NCBI GenBank assembly: GCA_029945375.1
Contig: CM057064.1
Location: forward strand, 1,488,001-1,552,000
DNA length: 64,000 nt
Direction: 5' to 3'
Origin: Agaricus subrufescens
Taxonomy: Eukaryota; Basidiomycota; Agaricomycetes; Agaricales; Agaricaceae
Shown: one piece after another, positions 25,020 through 37,663 of the stretch
Layout: each line of letters opens with the position of its first letter
How positions within the stretch are numbered: position 1 is the stretch's first letter
Program-made: the position numbers and the translations under genes
Notes under the pieces: generated by a model
What the model was told of the DNA's origin: nothing
Databases searched by the model: none
The model's input: the letters and a program-made list of their open reading frames with translations, nothing else

Positions 25020-26694
25020 GGGTGGTAAGGCGAAAGGAGAAGAGGCAGGGGGGGGCGAGGGGGAACAGATACGGCAGGGAGGGCGCAGGCGGGGGTGGGG
25101 GCAGTGGCGGGGGAACGGGGGCGATGACTCACAGGAAAGGGGCTGTTGGAGTACGTGAAGGAGGAAATTTTAGCGACGGGGCCGGGGACGAGAGGAAGAG
25201 GAAGACGCGGTGGACACTGAGCAGAGGGGGTTACGGAGTCTGGCCGGAAAAGGAATTGCTGTGGGAGGGCGAAAAGGGAAGGTTGATCAGGACTCGTTTT
25301 TGAGGTCGTACGCAAGATAAACGCCATCAGCCAAACACGCGCACACACTCCACCAACAAGGCACACCTCCCATATCCGGACATCCCCGAGACCGCGCCTG
25401 CCCGATCCAGCCCATCCGATAACCCTCGCCCCTCCAGATCCCCCTCGCCCCTCTGCACGCCCTCCCTCGCCCCCGTCCCCCACCGGCCCCCAGCCCCAGG
25501 AGGGCCCCCAGATCGCCCCCCCCTGTCGCCGCCTGACACCCTTCCCACGCCTCCACCACTGCCCGTCCAGGTTCCTGTCTGTCACCCCAATACGGCAACT
25601 GCAGATATAAATCGGGAACCCCCCCCATCACTCTGGGATCCAGCCCCCAAATCCCCGGCCCGTCCTCCTTCCTCCCCGGGTTCCACTGCTGGGCTCCCAG
25701 CCCCGCGTCCGCACGATCGTCCCAAAACCCACCCGCACGCACCCGCACCCCAACAATACAGCCCACGCGCCCAACGCGTACCTCAATTGTCGGCAAAGAA
25801 CAAAAATGTGGAACAAAAACAATCTATCAATCTTATCCTGCATCCATCAGTTCGCCGAGGAATGCTTATACCCACACTTGGGCCAATGTGACCACTCCGC
25901 ATGTAAACCGTTTCAGGCAATTCGCTACCTCCCCCTCTCTTCGTTTCGAGTATCAGCATAGCACGGCCCTTCACTCCATCCTCTCTTCTCCCAGCCCCTA
26001 ATCCCAACCCAAGGGCCCAATCCCACCATCTTCCTTTTCTCCCCACTTTCCCTGTGCCTCCCTGAATAGTTTGGTGCGGTCATCGTTACTGATTCTGTCA
26101 TCATTACCTGTCACTCTTGTCCTATTATACCCTACTCGTTCACAAGCGCTGCCCCCTTCGCGTACTTGTATGTATCCATTCCCATCCGATTACATCTTCA
26201 AATCACCTCATCAGACGAATTATTTACGTCATTTGACTGAACCAACACTGACATCCATCGCCATATTCCCGTTCTATCAGCGGGCCCGCAAACAAAATAC
26301 AAGATCATGTTATTATCTTTCATCAACAATACATTAACGCAAGATCAAAACTACTCATCGGTTCCGCAGAGTGCAAGCACTCGCAAACTCGAAGGTGGCG
26401 ACATATCCGCTCTTTTAGATTCTGTTTTTTTTTATATAATTTCTTTTTTATTTTATTTTTTGTTCACCCTCCAATACCCGACGGTCCTCTTCAGAACGAG
26501 GCCGCACTTACGAGGTATTTCGTGTATCCCTTCCGCGAGACAAAAAAGGGATGTCCGTACCAGTCGCCTTTTGGTTGCCAAGCATTCAATATAGGACCTG
26601 GAGTTCTTCATTTCGTCGGCAGGTCGTTCCATGCACTCTCCATCATTTCCACGAGTACATGGCGTCTTCACGCTGTTCGGCGCTACCTAGGCAC
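25020..26694. other. MADS promoter and downstream gap, no gene seen
   Basis: The first 750 bases are strongly strand-biased (G-runs then C-runs on the plus strand) and are the likely promoter and leader of the minus-strand MADS gene. The rest is AT-richer with a poly-T block near 26420-26460. Several long open frames in the C-rich part are composition artefacts. Confidence 0.4.
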
Positions 26695-29600
26695 TCAAGA
26701 TGGTGGTGGTTCCAGGATGAGCAGCGCCCGCCTTGTACGTTCTTCGAAACTAAGTGTCATCAGGGACGCCGATTGCCGCACTAACGTCAGTGCAGCCATC
26801 ATCTTCCCCACAGTGACATGGTTCCGAGCTTGCCAGTCAAACGGCATTGCAGCTAGAAGATAGTTGGCAGTCTCTTCGTCTGGGGGACAAGTCACAGAAA
26901 CAGAAAAAAGGAAAGAAAGGGGAAAATCCCGGAGCAAATGGCAAGTAGGCGGAAAATGTTCATAAGCTCCCTTTCACCCTCCCGTAGCCGATGAGAAGAC
27001 TATTTACGCACCATTTGGTTCAGGTAATTCCCCATTCGCACCAATTTGCAACCGGCTGATATGCACGTCATGGCATCCGTCGTCGTGACAGACACCTCCA
27101 CCGGCTACCTCATATCGACAAAGTTGCGTTGACGGATCAATAGACCTCATGGCTGCTGCAAACTTGAGTGGTTGTAGGTCGGGCATAGCTGGACTGGAGC
27201 AAGGTGAGTGAATGTCAGAACCCATCACACCGTTAAAATCAAGATGTCTATGCAAAGAAAGCGTGTCCGAAAAAGAATCAGAAGTAGAGGGTTGTGGGGT
27301 CATCCGGCCACGTAGAAGGGGATAATTGGAAAGAGTCGACTGATAAGGTTGGAATGTCTGATCTGGCAAAGTCGGGGATAGATTAGAATGAAACCGAATC
27401 TCCAGTATTTCATCAGGTGTATCTTGAACGGCCTGAAAAAAACAGCCAAGTTAGCGACCCAGCAATGATCAAAGGATTGCTTGCAGGAAGGATCATAAAT
27501 AAATAGAGACGTACCCGTGCCGACAGCGGTAACGCTTGGTCGACATCATGAATTGATGGGCTAGATACACCTTCATTCATATCAATGGCATCCGCACTCA
27601 GAGGTACCTGTAAACATGTGCGTAGATTGATCAGCACAAATGAAACAGAATTTCGTTGTTAGAATTTTCTGCACAGTTGCAGTGAGAGTAAAAGGCTCCT
27701 TGCCGGCTCGTAAATCTGTGCTTGTAATCCTTACCGTGTGCGACGATCAGGGATATGGTCGAAAGAAAGGAAAAAGGCGGGCACCGATAAGGAGCGATGT
27801 ATCCACAACGAAAGAACACAGGAAAATGAGCAAGGAGAAGGGGATGAGCAATGAGAGAACACACGATAACGAAAAAATCACGTAATACACACACCTGGTG
27901 ATTGATCTGACAGAATTTCAGGCACGGTAGAGTCACCTGGATCCGAAATCAGTAAAGAGAGGCACATATACGGACCAAGAGGTTAAGAACCGGTGGCGGT
28001 AATGATATTGTCATCAATGTTCAGCGCGTCCTGGCGATAAAGACCTGACAAGGATATGATGTCAAGGCGACCCTAGTGCGGAAACTTGAACGCACTCATT
28101 TGAAGGTTACTATCTGAAACTAGATGTTCTGCTGGCGATGATTGCCCCGATTCCTGTGAGCTGTCTCCAGGAACAGACATTGGGAGATCGGGTTGATCAT
28201 CCAGTGATGTAGAGGTCAGCTTCGCCAACTGGAGCAGAAATGAGTCCCTCCCTGGTAGGAAAAATAGATAGACTTACAGCTTTCCGCTTCATGTTCTGCT
28301 CCATTTGTGCAATCTCCTCTCGCATCTTCAAGATTCGAAGTTCAAGAGCAGTTGCTTCTGGAGAAGGTGTAACGTTAGATGACCTCGCTCTATTAGATTG
28401 AGAAGGAATCGGTGATGATCTTGACGAGATACGGGACGTATGAGAACTGCGAGGGACCGCCCGTTTAGCATAGCTAAGAGGATCGGGATGATACTCGTCA
28501 TCCTCGCTGTCACTAAGATCTATGATACATCGACGCATGCTGACGATGTTGGAGAAATTCATGCCAGACCGTGACCTTGCGCTATTCAGTGACGGTTCAC
28601 CATTTGAAGATGAGAAAGAATCTTCCACATCAACAAAATCGGAAGCCACAGGTCGTCGTGCACCTCTGCTTCGAGAGGGACGCGTCAAATCTGGCTCTGT
28701 CGGTAGCTGGGCTTGAGTGGGGAACGAGGGATTACTATCTGCTGATGACGGTGGTGTGAGGTAGGTACTTGAGGGTGGTGAGGCAATGGGGTGAAAATCA
28801 GTCCGCGGAATGCCAAGCCCGGGTATATCATCCATATCCTTGAGTTCCTCTTGAGGGGCTAGGGTTTCTACCTGGAGCACAGTGTTATAATCGGATATAT
28901 AAGACACCAAATAAACCTACCTGGCTGCCAGGCTCAATGCTCTTCAGAAAACTCTCTACAGTCTCGCTAGGAGCCAAAGATGCCATCTCGACTTGCATAT
29001 CAGATTGTTGTAAGGGCGGGGGATAAGCGTCGACAGAGCGTTTAGCTTTACGAGACGCCAATACAGCGTTCTTGCGAGCAAACAACTCTTCACGCCGTTG
29101 ACGCTCCATATCTTCGAGATCCTGAGCGGTGGTTGCGGATTCAGGAATTGATGGATTGCTGTGTGACGCCGGACCACGAGAAGTCTCCAAAGGGGCAAGT
29201 AATCCGGGTTGTTGCATATCTACGAACGGGCCACTTATCGAAGAGGCACTTTGAGCATCGAATTCCTCCTGACCGTAAACCTGCAATTCAGGTGAGAATA
29301 TGTTGTCGAGATTCGGAGGAAGTTTCAGGTTTAGATCAGTGAAAACATAGTAAATCAGCTCTCTGCTTAAGCCACATTCAACCAAGTACTCGGGAGGTAC
29401 GCCCCAGCCGAGCAGATCGAGTACAATATCTTTGGCGGTATCATATTCCATTCGAGTCACTGGACATGGCAAAAATTAAGCCAGGCGCAGAGGTACAACG
29501 AAAAGCTTACTATGCAAACCAGGACGAATGTCACGTTGGTCAAGCTCCTCGAAGGGGAAATAGTGGTCTTCATGAGGTAGGCTTTCTTGGGGAGAAACAC

Positions 29601-30192
29601 TTGAGAAATAGGTTGGAGGGGAGCCAGTAGTAGGTTCTTGGCCAATGTCCAGAGGGGGGTAGAGCCCTTCCACGATATGGGCAGGTGAGGTGGATGACCG
29701 AGATGGAGGCGACGAAATCCTGTTAAGGAGAGAGGGTACAGGAGATCCTGACAGTGACGACATAGATGTAACTGGTGGTCGATCGGCCTGGGCATAATTG
29801 GGCGCACTATCTGGTTGATCCAACGTGGGCTTCAACGAGTTGTCAGTTGTTGGCGGAGGCTCTTCGTCGCTGATTTCTCCTTCTTCTCGCATATCCACGT
29901 CCGGTTCAGGCATAGTCGGCATAGATGGTGCAGCATGAACGGTGCAGGTTGACGGAGGTGACTCAGCAGACACTGGGTACACTTCGGTCGAGTTGTCATC
30001 TTGACCATAATCAAGGTGCAGAATATCCTGAGCTAAGGGTCTTGCGAGGGGGACTGCTTGAAGTGGGCTAAAAGTTGGCCGCCGCTTTTTGCCCAACTTG
30101 AGAGTTTTAAGTGCTGCAGCCCGCAGTGAGTCCGCATCAGGCGCCGAGGTTTGAGCGATCATGGAAGATCCAGGTGGGGAAGTGGCCATCAT
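26695..30192 (-). CDS. Red1/ZFC3H1-like zinc-finger protein
   Basis: About 800-900 residues from eight or more exons. The N-terminus has LRAAALKTLKLGKKRR and the acidic block DMREEGEISDEEPPP, as in many nuclear RNA-processing scaffolds. The middle contains a charged coiled coil (LELRILKMREEIAQMEQNMKRKA cut by an intron after the lysines) and long Ser/Pro-rich tracts. Near the C-terminus (about 27020-27110) lies a compact finger, CRYEVAGGGVC then HDDGCHDVH, spacing C-x9-C-x4-C-x3-H. It is followed by a short helical tail beginning DEETANYLLAAMP. That finger is the putative zinc-finger domain shared by fission-yeast Red1 and animal ZFC3H1, scaffolds of Mtl1/exosome-linked nuclear RNA decay. The start could be either of two adjacent ATGs at 30192 and 30189. 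Orthology rests mainly on the finger. Confidence 0.72.
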
Positions 30193-31212
30193 AGTAGAGT
30201 AGTGTGGAGAGAACAAGGCAAGAAGTAACTGGAGAGATTGAAGAACAAGCGCCCCATCCAGCCGCATACGTTCGCGGGACCACGTGCGCCCTTACACATC
30301 GCGCACGGACCCTTTCTTCTCACTCCCAGAGATATCCCCTTTTCGGAACGCGTTCACAGTCAGCGGCATCTGCGTTGCGGGACTGCAGAACGAATAGACT
30401 CTCCCTCTCGTCGTCGGACCTGGAAGTGACTAAGCGAAATTCGCAAGTCCGTGGGCCGGGTTATCACTAATGACTTAACAATTTAGTCAGAAGACGTTTT
30501 GGCTGTACCACAAAGAGGCTCTCTCTCGACCCTACGCTTCCGCTGGATATGACTTACCACCAGCTCCTGATGTTTTCCTCAGTATTTGGGAATTTGGCTG
30601 TTGTAATGGCTAGGACTATTTTATTTAGCAACCTGGCTTTCTATTGGAACTCGAGATTGATAGTATCCACCTTTGGTCAACTCGTATCAATACTCTTTCA
30701 GTCTCTCCTTGAACCGTGTGGGAAAATGTTCTGTCTCCAGGATGCTCACCGATTTGTGGATTGAACCAACACGACACGGTACGCTTGTGGCTGGCTGGAC
30801 CTGAATGTTTTCTAATTGAAGTTATGTGCTCACCCCTTATGCGGAGGATTTAAATAACTGCTCCAATTCACGGCTACTATTAGTAAGCGACGCATCTTCG
30901 AGAAGAGCTCACCGCATCCGAAATTTCAGTGTAGATCCACGATAGACCATGATTTCGTGTGAGTCTGTCTGCTAAAAGCATTGACAAAGTATGCTTTTGG
31001 TAGCTCCAAACACCGCGACAAACGACTCCTTGTACTATCTCCGCCACTCAACTCGCTCGGCAGTTGAGCATTGTTTGATCGCAACTACGAGTGGCGACCC
31101 GCTTCTACCTGCCACCTTATGAAAGCACACTAACATATCCCGCCAACATACGCCCTATAAAAGAGTGGAAATGCAGGCGAGTAAGGTACTCTGTCAAACC
31201 CCCATCTGTACT
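30193..31212. other. Intergenic, divergent promoters, no gene seen
   Basis: No gene was found in about 1 kb between the start of the Red1-like gene and the alpha/beta-barrel gene. Only short open frames occur, without splice-compatible extensions. Confidence 0.4.
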
Positions 31213-32040
31213 ATGTCCGAACGCAAACACCCTACCATCGAAATCATGTCGTTCACGGCCTCAGAGGCACTGTTGAATGATGAATCTATCTTAAATCCCG
31301 TTCTTGACACTGTACTCAAAAGCCAAGGTTGCCGGCGGTAAGTCTTCTGGTCTAAATGATGTCGTAATCGACTTTCAATATATCTAATTCCTCTTTGAAG
31401 TATCTATGTAGGAAATTGTTTTGACGATGGAGAGACTAACGTCAGATTCCTTTTTATTCGTAAGTACGATGCCATCTGAAGTATTCTCGACAATAAACTG
31501 ATTATTATATCACAAAAGTTTGGGACACCTTTGAAGACCACAAACTTCTGACGGATGACACCGTGCGCTTCTCTCAAGTCCTCGAAGACTTCGGTAAATG
31601 TTGTGACGGGGAAGCCACTCAATACCATATCACCTCCAGCGATGACACCACAATGGTCTTCACAGCACCAGTCACTGAAATCGCCAGAGTACTCGTCAAA
31701 GGCCCAGGCGGTGAACCATGGCTCCACCAACTATTCGCAGACTGGGCCGAAGCCGCCACCTCCGCTTCCCTTGCAAAAGAATACCAGCCTTTCGTTTTCG
31801 GTCAATCACTGGAAAAGTCCGATGTATACTTTATGCTTGGCGGATGGGCTACCAAAGATGTAAGACCTTCTTTCATTTATATCAACGCTGTTCCTGTGGA
31901 CTGATACACGTTTACCATAGCACCATTTGGATTGCATAGACACGGAACTTCAGAAAGAAATTGGGCTGCTTGCGGATCAGACGGCTCATTTGAAAGTTAA
32001 TCACTGCACCTTGAAGGAGTACGGCTTCGGAGGCCACTGA
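31213..32040 (+). CDS. Dimeric alpha/beta-barrel (ABM-like) domain protein
   Basis: Four exons give a protein of about 210-215 residues: 31213-31336, an exon near 31402-31459, one near 31520-31860 and the last ending at 32040. It shows the pattern of antibiotic-monooxygenase-like/dimeric alpha-beta-barrel proteins. An N-terminal strand (TIEIMSFTASEALL) comes first, then ETNVRFLFILWDTFEDHKLL with the conserved aromatic W-D-x-x-x-x-H. A second barrel half follows (TTMVFTAPVTEIARVLVKG). Agaricomycetes carry many such uncharacterised proteins. Without conserved catalytic residues no reaction can be named. All three introns are 50-65 bases with GT..AG ends. It stands alone, flanked by non-coding stretches on both sides. 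Confidence 0.65.
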
Positions 32041-33876
32041 TAGATCGACACGAAGTGACCCGAACAGCCAAGACTTAGCATAGAATACTTTATACTGTAA
32101 TGCTATTATGATGACCTTGCTAAACGAAGAACGGATTTCACTACTTAGCGAAAGCAAACTCTGATACCAATGCTCAGTAATCCGAGCAGCGGAAGTTATA
32201 CCATTGACTTACAGAAGACAATATAAGCATAATAGTAACTCTAATTGTATATCTTATCTTACTTCATGCGACGGAACCGACGGCATTATCTCACTGGGTC
32301 TATCACGAGGACGCATAGATTACTGACGTTAAACCGCCACCGCGTCATTGCACAATCTTGCTGACCATCATTCCAGCCTTCGCAGAAGTTTACGCGAGCT
32401 TTATCTTCCCTCAAGTGCCCCACAACCCTCATTTGCTCGCCACATCGTGACTTAGGCTCCGCAATATATCATGCTCCAAAAAAACGTGTTACTAGTTCGG
32501 ATGGAGCCTTCGGGAGCCTTTCTAGTCCACACCCTGGTTAGAGTGCTTCTTCGGCTTCAAAAATGGGTGAGATTATTCGTAAATTAAGGCTAGAAGCCCA
32601 CTTTCCTCTATCTTTCCAAGCCTCATGACAGATATCCCGATAACCTCGTGAAACCACCCTTAAGACGAATCGGCGGATATCCTTACCGTAGAAACGCTTC
32701 GAGGAATAACAGTTCCTTCCAAATGTAAAAACGCGAGATCGCCGCACAGTAGCTTCGATGATCATAATCATGATCGCGAAGAAGCTCATTATCGGATTAG
32801 GAAACACTCCAAACGGAAGTTCCTGAGGAACACAAGCTTCAAAGCGGCTTTGCTCAAATATTTGAATTACCAAATCCCAAGTGCGAAGATAAAAATCTTA
32901 GGATTCGGACACCAAAAATAGAATCCGTTAATTGATCCTGCCGGTACACCTTCTCTATGCCGCAGCCGATAATCGTTCCGAATTCAAGTCGCTACCACTT
33001 GAATCATGGCACTCAGGGCCTCGGACTTGAAGCCTGAAATCTGGATCTCCTAAGCACGCCATGGTAATCGGACTAACATCCAGCAGCTGTAAACATAGAG
33101 CTGCTCTCATCGGTGTTCTCTCCGACGAAGTGCGGTAAAGCCCGAGCTCACGAAAATAAACTATCTAAACAGAACTTATCGGTTTCGACAACTTAACACC
33201 GCTTGACAGTACTTCCATGAAAAAACGCCGCTCCTCGATTATTGCCGGCCAAGTTCCCTATCTAATGAAGTGTTGAATGAAGAATTTCGTTCAGGGAACA
33301 GGTTGTCGTGGAACCTAGATTCATAAGCTTCTTCGATAACTCAACTCAGGATGCAATGCGGCCGGGCGTAAACGAAAAGGGCCGATAAATAGGAGTCAAC
33401 ACGACGGCACATACTTGATACTTGGTGCCTGTGTATCTGACATTTAAGCGGGAGGGCCTGGGATCAAATGCATTGCGATAGGCCTCGATGTAGGAGTCAT
33501 ATTTTAGTAGGCTTGAGATCTAAACATCTCATCGCGAATGACTATCGTAGGCGATAAGAGCAGGAGCAACACCACTTCATGTTCCAAGTGCCAGCTAGTG
33601 GCCTAACTCGGACTAGCATAGTCTCTTCATGAAGGTCGTCGTTGTGAGAGAGCGAACAAGAAAAACCGGATGCTTAGGTATAGGAGCTGAACGCCTTCGA
33701 GAAAGAGGGCAAAAGTGACAAGGTGACATTAGATTATCTGACGAGCTGCGACGGTGGGATATAGGACGCATAAGCAATGTGCGCATATAATACATTTCTG
33801 TTCCGTAGCTTTCAAATTCCATTTCTATGTAATGAAAACTCAGATTACCATCGAGGACAAAAGAGATATACGGCAC
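32041..33876. other. Intergenic stretch before F-box array, no gene seen
   Basis: About 1.8 kb without a supported gene. Open frames at 32538-32873 and 33613-33876 on the minus strand lack recognisable domains or convincing exon joins. The interval sits at the 3' end of the F-box array and may contain eroded sequence, but no similarity to the array is visible by eye. Confidence 0.4.
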
Positions 33877-35591
33877 TCACATTCGTCTCGCGGAGGATCT
33901 TTGCCCCCGCACACGAGATAGGTTATAAACACAACTAACCTCTGCCACATGCTCTTTAAACCACGGCAACCACCGCGAGTCAATCTCTGGACATCCATTC
34001 ATCTTCAACACTTCTAGTTTGCTCACTATTACCGGCGTTGACTCTTCCCCATCTTCATTACATATCCCACCCTCTATAGTCGAAAGATGGAGACGTCGCT
34101 TGACTAATGTGTGCAGAGTAGATGTCCGCATATCTGGACAATCCGAGATGTCGAGGTACCGTAGTCGAGGACATAGGCATGGGAGACCATCCGGCTCGTC
34201 GGTACCGAGGAAATCGATGGTTTTATTTGCAAAAATCCCATTCAGTGTGAACGACTCAAGCGTTCGAATGGAGATCAACATGTTGCAAAGATTGACTTCG
34301 AGTAATGCTATCTTTTTCAGGCTAACTTCCGTCAGAAAGGGGAAGTTTGCCCTGAGAAACGCGGATATATTTGGATACGTGAGGGTATCAAGCCGTAGTT
34401 TTTGGAGAGCTGGAAAAGTGGATCGAAACAGGAATGACATTCCAAAGGTCGAGATGAGATCGAGTGTCTTCAAGTTTGGAAAGTTGAGAGAGCTTGATAA
34501 ACTGATGGGCTCGCCCCCGCCTAATGTGAAGCAGGTATCAAGACAAAGCGACTCAAGCTGGGGATTGGAGAACAGCAAATTATACACTAGTTGGTCACCC
34601 CCTATACTGCACTGCTTGAGATAGAGACTTGTAAGGCAGTTAGGTGGTTGTTGCGATGCCAAGGGCAAGAAAGGAGCAGACATAATCGAGAGTGATTTCA
34701 GCTCTGGTAAGCGCAGCATAGATACAAGGTTATGCAACCCTCCTACGTTGATCTCGAGTTCATCGAGGTAGGAGAACATTGTGCGAGGAGTGAAGTGCAA
34801 TAGAAGACTCGGTGATTGTATCCTGCAGATGCGTAGATACGACCAATCTATGTCATCAAGGAAACTAGGTTTCCCAATGGAACTTTTTGAGTCGTAGGAA
34901 TTAAGGACACGTAGCTCCCGGATACGTTTTTTCGCTCTATCAAGCCACAGGGATGCCTTCTTTTCGGCGTTCGCCCCCGACAAAATGAGTGTGTGCCAAA
35001 AACTCGGTGCCTCCCATATAACTTGCCGCCAAAAAGTGCAGACGTGCAACAGAGCGATAATCCGTGCATAATTATCTGCCAAAATAATTTGGAAGATCTC
35101 CGAGAAAATCTCGACAGGCATTCGGGCGATATGGTTCTGCATCGTCTTGGGGTTTGCGAGTGACCTTTGTTGGGTTTCCATGATTTTTTGTCTTAATTTC
35201 GACAACTCTTCGCGCCGGGTAAGATCTTCTGGTCTGACGCAAGCAAGAGCCCGGTCGACCATTGTGAGCGAAGCGTCAAGTTTGTTGGCTTTCATGAAGA
35301 GGCGAGCAGCGCGCGCGTAACCGTGCCATCGCTGGGGCGCCAGGCCAATGGTTGTTTTTGCATCGCGGAGCGCGTCTTTCGGCTTGTTGAGAGCTGTGTA
35401 TACTGCTGCGCGTGAATCGTAGAGGATATACACAGTTTCGCCGTCATTGGCAAGTGCCTGTCGATAATGTTTATTAGGATTATCAAACGAACAATGATCG
35501 TGTGTACCTGATTAAACTGCTCCAGTGCTTCAGAGAACTTGCTTTGCTTGAAGAGTTCGGTGCCCCGTTCAAAATAAGGTTTCCAACGCAT
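33877..35591 (-). CDS. TPR-F-box-leucine-rich protein, array copy 1
   Basis: Two exons, about 35591-35508 and 35457-33877, give roughly 555 residues. The N-terminus is a TPR pair: the first begins MRWKPYFERGTELFKQ and the second has YDSRAAVYTALNKPKDA. An F-box follows (MPVEIFSEIFQIILADNYA, then LLHVCTFWRQVIWEAP). The rest is leucine-rich repeats (for example LESLCLDTCF, NLKTLDLIS, LRYLDISDCPDM). The order TPR, F-box, LRR is that of Dia2/Pof3-type substrate receptors of SCF ubiquitin ligases. Many basidiomycetes have expanded families of this type, so a specific function cannot be given. It is intact, unlike copy 3, and ends RGQRSSARRM as copy 2 does. Confidence 0.82.
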
Positions 35592-35770
35592 GGGTGTGAG
35601 GTGTCGAGGAATGAATTGAGTTGGTACGAGATTGACAAGTTCTCAGGCAAAAAATAAACAATCAATTCTTCTGGTCCTTCACACCCTACTGTCAATCCTA
35701 TTCATATGGCTGCTTGTCTTCGTTTCACGCGTAGAGTAAATCTCTCGTGCTCCTATGACTACCAATATCC

Positions 35771-37492
35771 TTACATTCGTCTCGCGGAAGATCTTTGCCC
35801 TCGCACACGGGATAGGTTATAAACACAGCTAACCTCTGTCACATGCTCTCTAAACCACGGCAACCAATTCGAGTCAATCGCTGGACATCCATTCATCTTC
35901 AACACTTCTAACTTGTTCACCGTTACTGGCATCGACGGGGACTCTCCTCCGTCTTCGTCATATGTTCCCTCTCCTATAGTCGAGAGATGGAGTCGTTGTT
36001 TGACTAAACTGTGTAAGGTAGATGTCTGCATATCGGGACAATCCGAAACATCGAGATATCGAAGTCGAGGACAAAGGCATGGGAGACCACTAGGTTCATC
36101 TGTGGCAAGGAGCTCGATAGTTTTATTTGCATAAGTCCCATTCAGTGTGAACAATTCAAGGGACCGAACTGAGATAAAAATGTCGGAAAGTGTGTCTTCG
36201 GGCAATGTCACCTTCTTCAGGATGACATCCGTCAGAAGCGGAAATCCTGCCTTTAGAAACGCGGGAATACTTGCATGCGTGAGGGATTCGAGCTGCAGTT
36301 TCCGGAGAACTGGAAAATGAGCTCGAAAGAGGGACGAAATCCCAGAGCTTGAGATTACTTTGAGAGTCTTCAAGTTTGGGAAGCTGAGAGGGTCAGATGT
36401 ACTGACGGACGAGCTCCCACCTCCTACGAAGCAGGTGTCGAGATAAAGCAACTCAAGCTGAGGATTGGAGGACAGCAAGTTATACAATAGCTGTTCTCCG
36501 TGAATACCACAGCATTTGAGGTGGAGATTCGTAAGGCAAGTGGGTAGTTGTCGCGATGCCAGGGGCAAGAAAGGAGCAGACGTAATCGAGAGTGATTTCA
36601 ACCGCGGTAAGCACAGCATAGATGCATTGTCGTACGATTCTCCTATGTTGATCTCAAGTTCATCCAGGTGGGAGAACATCGTGTCAGGATTTAAGTACGG
36701 TAGAAGATCTGGCGATTGTATCTTGCAGACACGTAGACATGTCCAATCTATATCATCAAGGAAAGTAGACTCCCAGATGGACCTCTCTGGAACGTAGGAA
36801 TCAAGGATATGTAACTCCCGGATGCGTTTTTTCGCCCTTTCGAGCCACAACGATGCCTTTTTTTCGGCTCTCACGTCTGACAAAACAAGTGTGTGCCAGA
36901 AACTTGGTGCCCCCCAAATAATTTGCCGCCACAAAGTGCAGACGTGTAACAGAGTGATAATTCCCGCATAGTCGTCCGTCAGGACAATTTGGAAAATCTC
37001 TGAGAAGATCTCGATAGGCATTTGTGCGATATAATTCTTCGTTTTCTTGAGGTTTTCGAGTGACCTTTGTTGGGTTTCCAAGATTTTCTGTCTTAAATGC
37101 GACAGCTCTTCACGCCGGGTATGGTCTTCCGGCTTGAGGCATGCGAGTGCCCGGTCGACCATTGTGAGTGAAGAGTCAAATTTATGAGCCTTCATGAAGA
37201 GTCGAGCAGCGCGCGCGTAACCGTGCCATCGCTGGGGTGCCAGGCCAATAGTTGTTTTTGCATCGCGGAGCGCGTCTTTCGGCTTGTTGAGAGCTGTGTA
37301 TACTGCTGCGCGTGAATCGTAGAGGATATACACAGTTTCGCCGTCGTTGGCGAGTGCCTGTTGATAAGGTATATTAGGACGAACGAGCGAACAGCTATGG
37401 ATGTGTACCTGATTAAACTGCTCCAGCGCTTCAGGGAACTTGCCCTGCTTGAACAGCTCAGTGCCTAGTTCGAAATAAGGTTTCCAGCGCAT
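35771..37492 (-). CDS. TPR-F-box-leucine-rich protein, array copy 2
   Basis: Same architecture and length as copy 1. A TPR N-terminus begins MRWKPYFELGTELFKQ, the F-box is MPIEIFSEIFQIVLTDDYA, and leucine-rich repeats run to the same RGQRSSARRM end. The intron after ALEQFNQ is about 51 bases (37357-37408), contains no in-frame stop and keeps the reading frame, so retaining it would add about 17 residues. Only about 180 bases separate it from copy 1, and that spacer is itself duplicated. The TPR-coding part is almost identical to copies 1 and 3, while the LRR part differs at many residues. Inferred role: SCF substrate receptor of unknown target. Confidence 0.82.
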   Translation of the reverse strand: MRWKPYFELGTELFKQGKFPEALEQFNQVHIHSCSLVRPNIPYQQALANDGETVYILYDSRAAVYTALNKPKDALRDAKTTIGLAPQRWHGYARAARLFMKAHKFDSSLTMVDRALACLKPEDHTRREELSHLRQKILETQQRSLENLKKTKNYIAQMPIEIFSEIFQIVLTDDYAGIITLLHVCTLWRQIIWGAPSFWHTLVLSDVRAEKKASLWLERAKKRIRELHILDSYVPERSIWESTFLDDIDWTCLRVCKIQSPDLLPYLNPDTMFSHLDELEINIGESYDNASMLCLPRLKSLSITSAPFLPLASRQLPTCLTNLHLKCCGIHGEQLLYNLLSSNPQLELLYLDTCFVGGGSSSVSTSDPLSFPNLKTLKVISSSGISSLFRAHFPVLRKLQLESLTHASIPAFLKAGFPLLTDVILKKVTLPEDTLSDIFISVRSLELFTLNGTYANKTIELLATDEPSGLPCLCPRLRYLDVSDCPDMQTSTLHSLVKQRLHLSTIGEGTYDEDGGESPSMPVTVNKLEVLKMNGCPAIDSNWLPWFREHVTEVSCVYNLSRVRGQRSSARRM

Positions 37493-37663
37493 GGACGTGA
37501 AGTGTCAAAGAAAGAGTTGAGCTGGTACAAGATTGACAAGTTCCCAGGCAAAGAATAAGCAATTAATCCTTCTGATTCTTCACACCCATACGGTCAGTTC
37601 TATTCATATGGCTGCTTATTTTCGTTTCACGCGCAGAATGTGTCTCTCGTACTCCTATGACTA

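Noticed and set aside
25022..25843. Long Gly/Arg- and Pro-rich frames upstream of the MADS gene
   Set aside because: Strand-asymmetric G/C runs keep several frames open at once; none has a recognisable domain.
30193..33876. Possible retroelement remnants around the alpha/beta-barrel gene
   Set aside because: No reverse transcriptase, integrase or transposase motif and no terminal repeats could be found.
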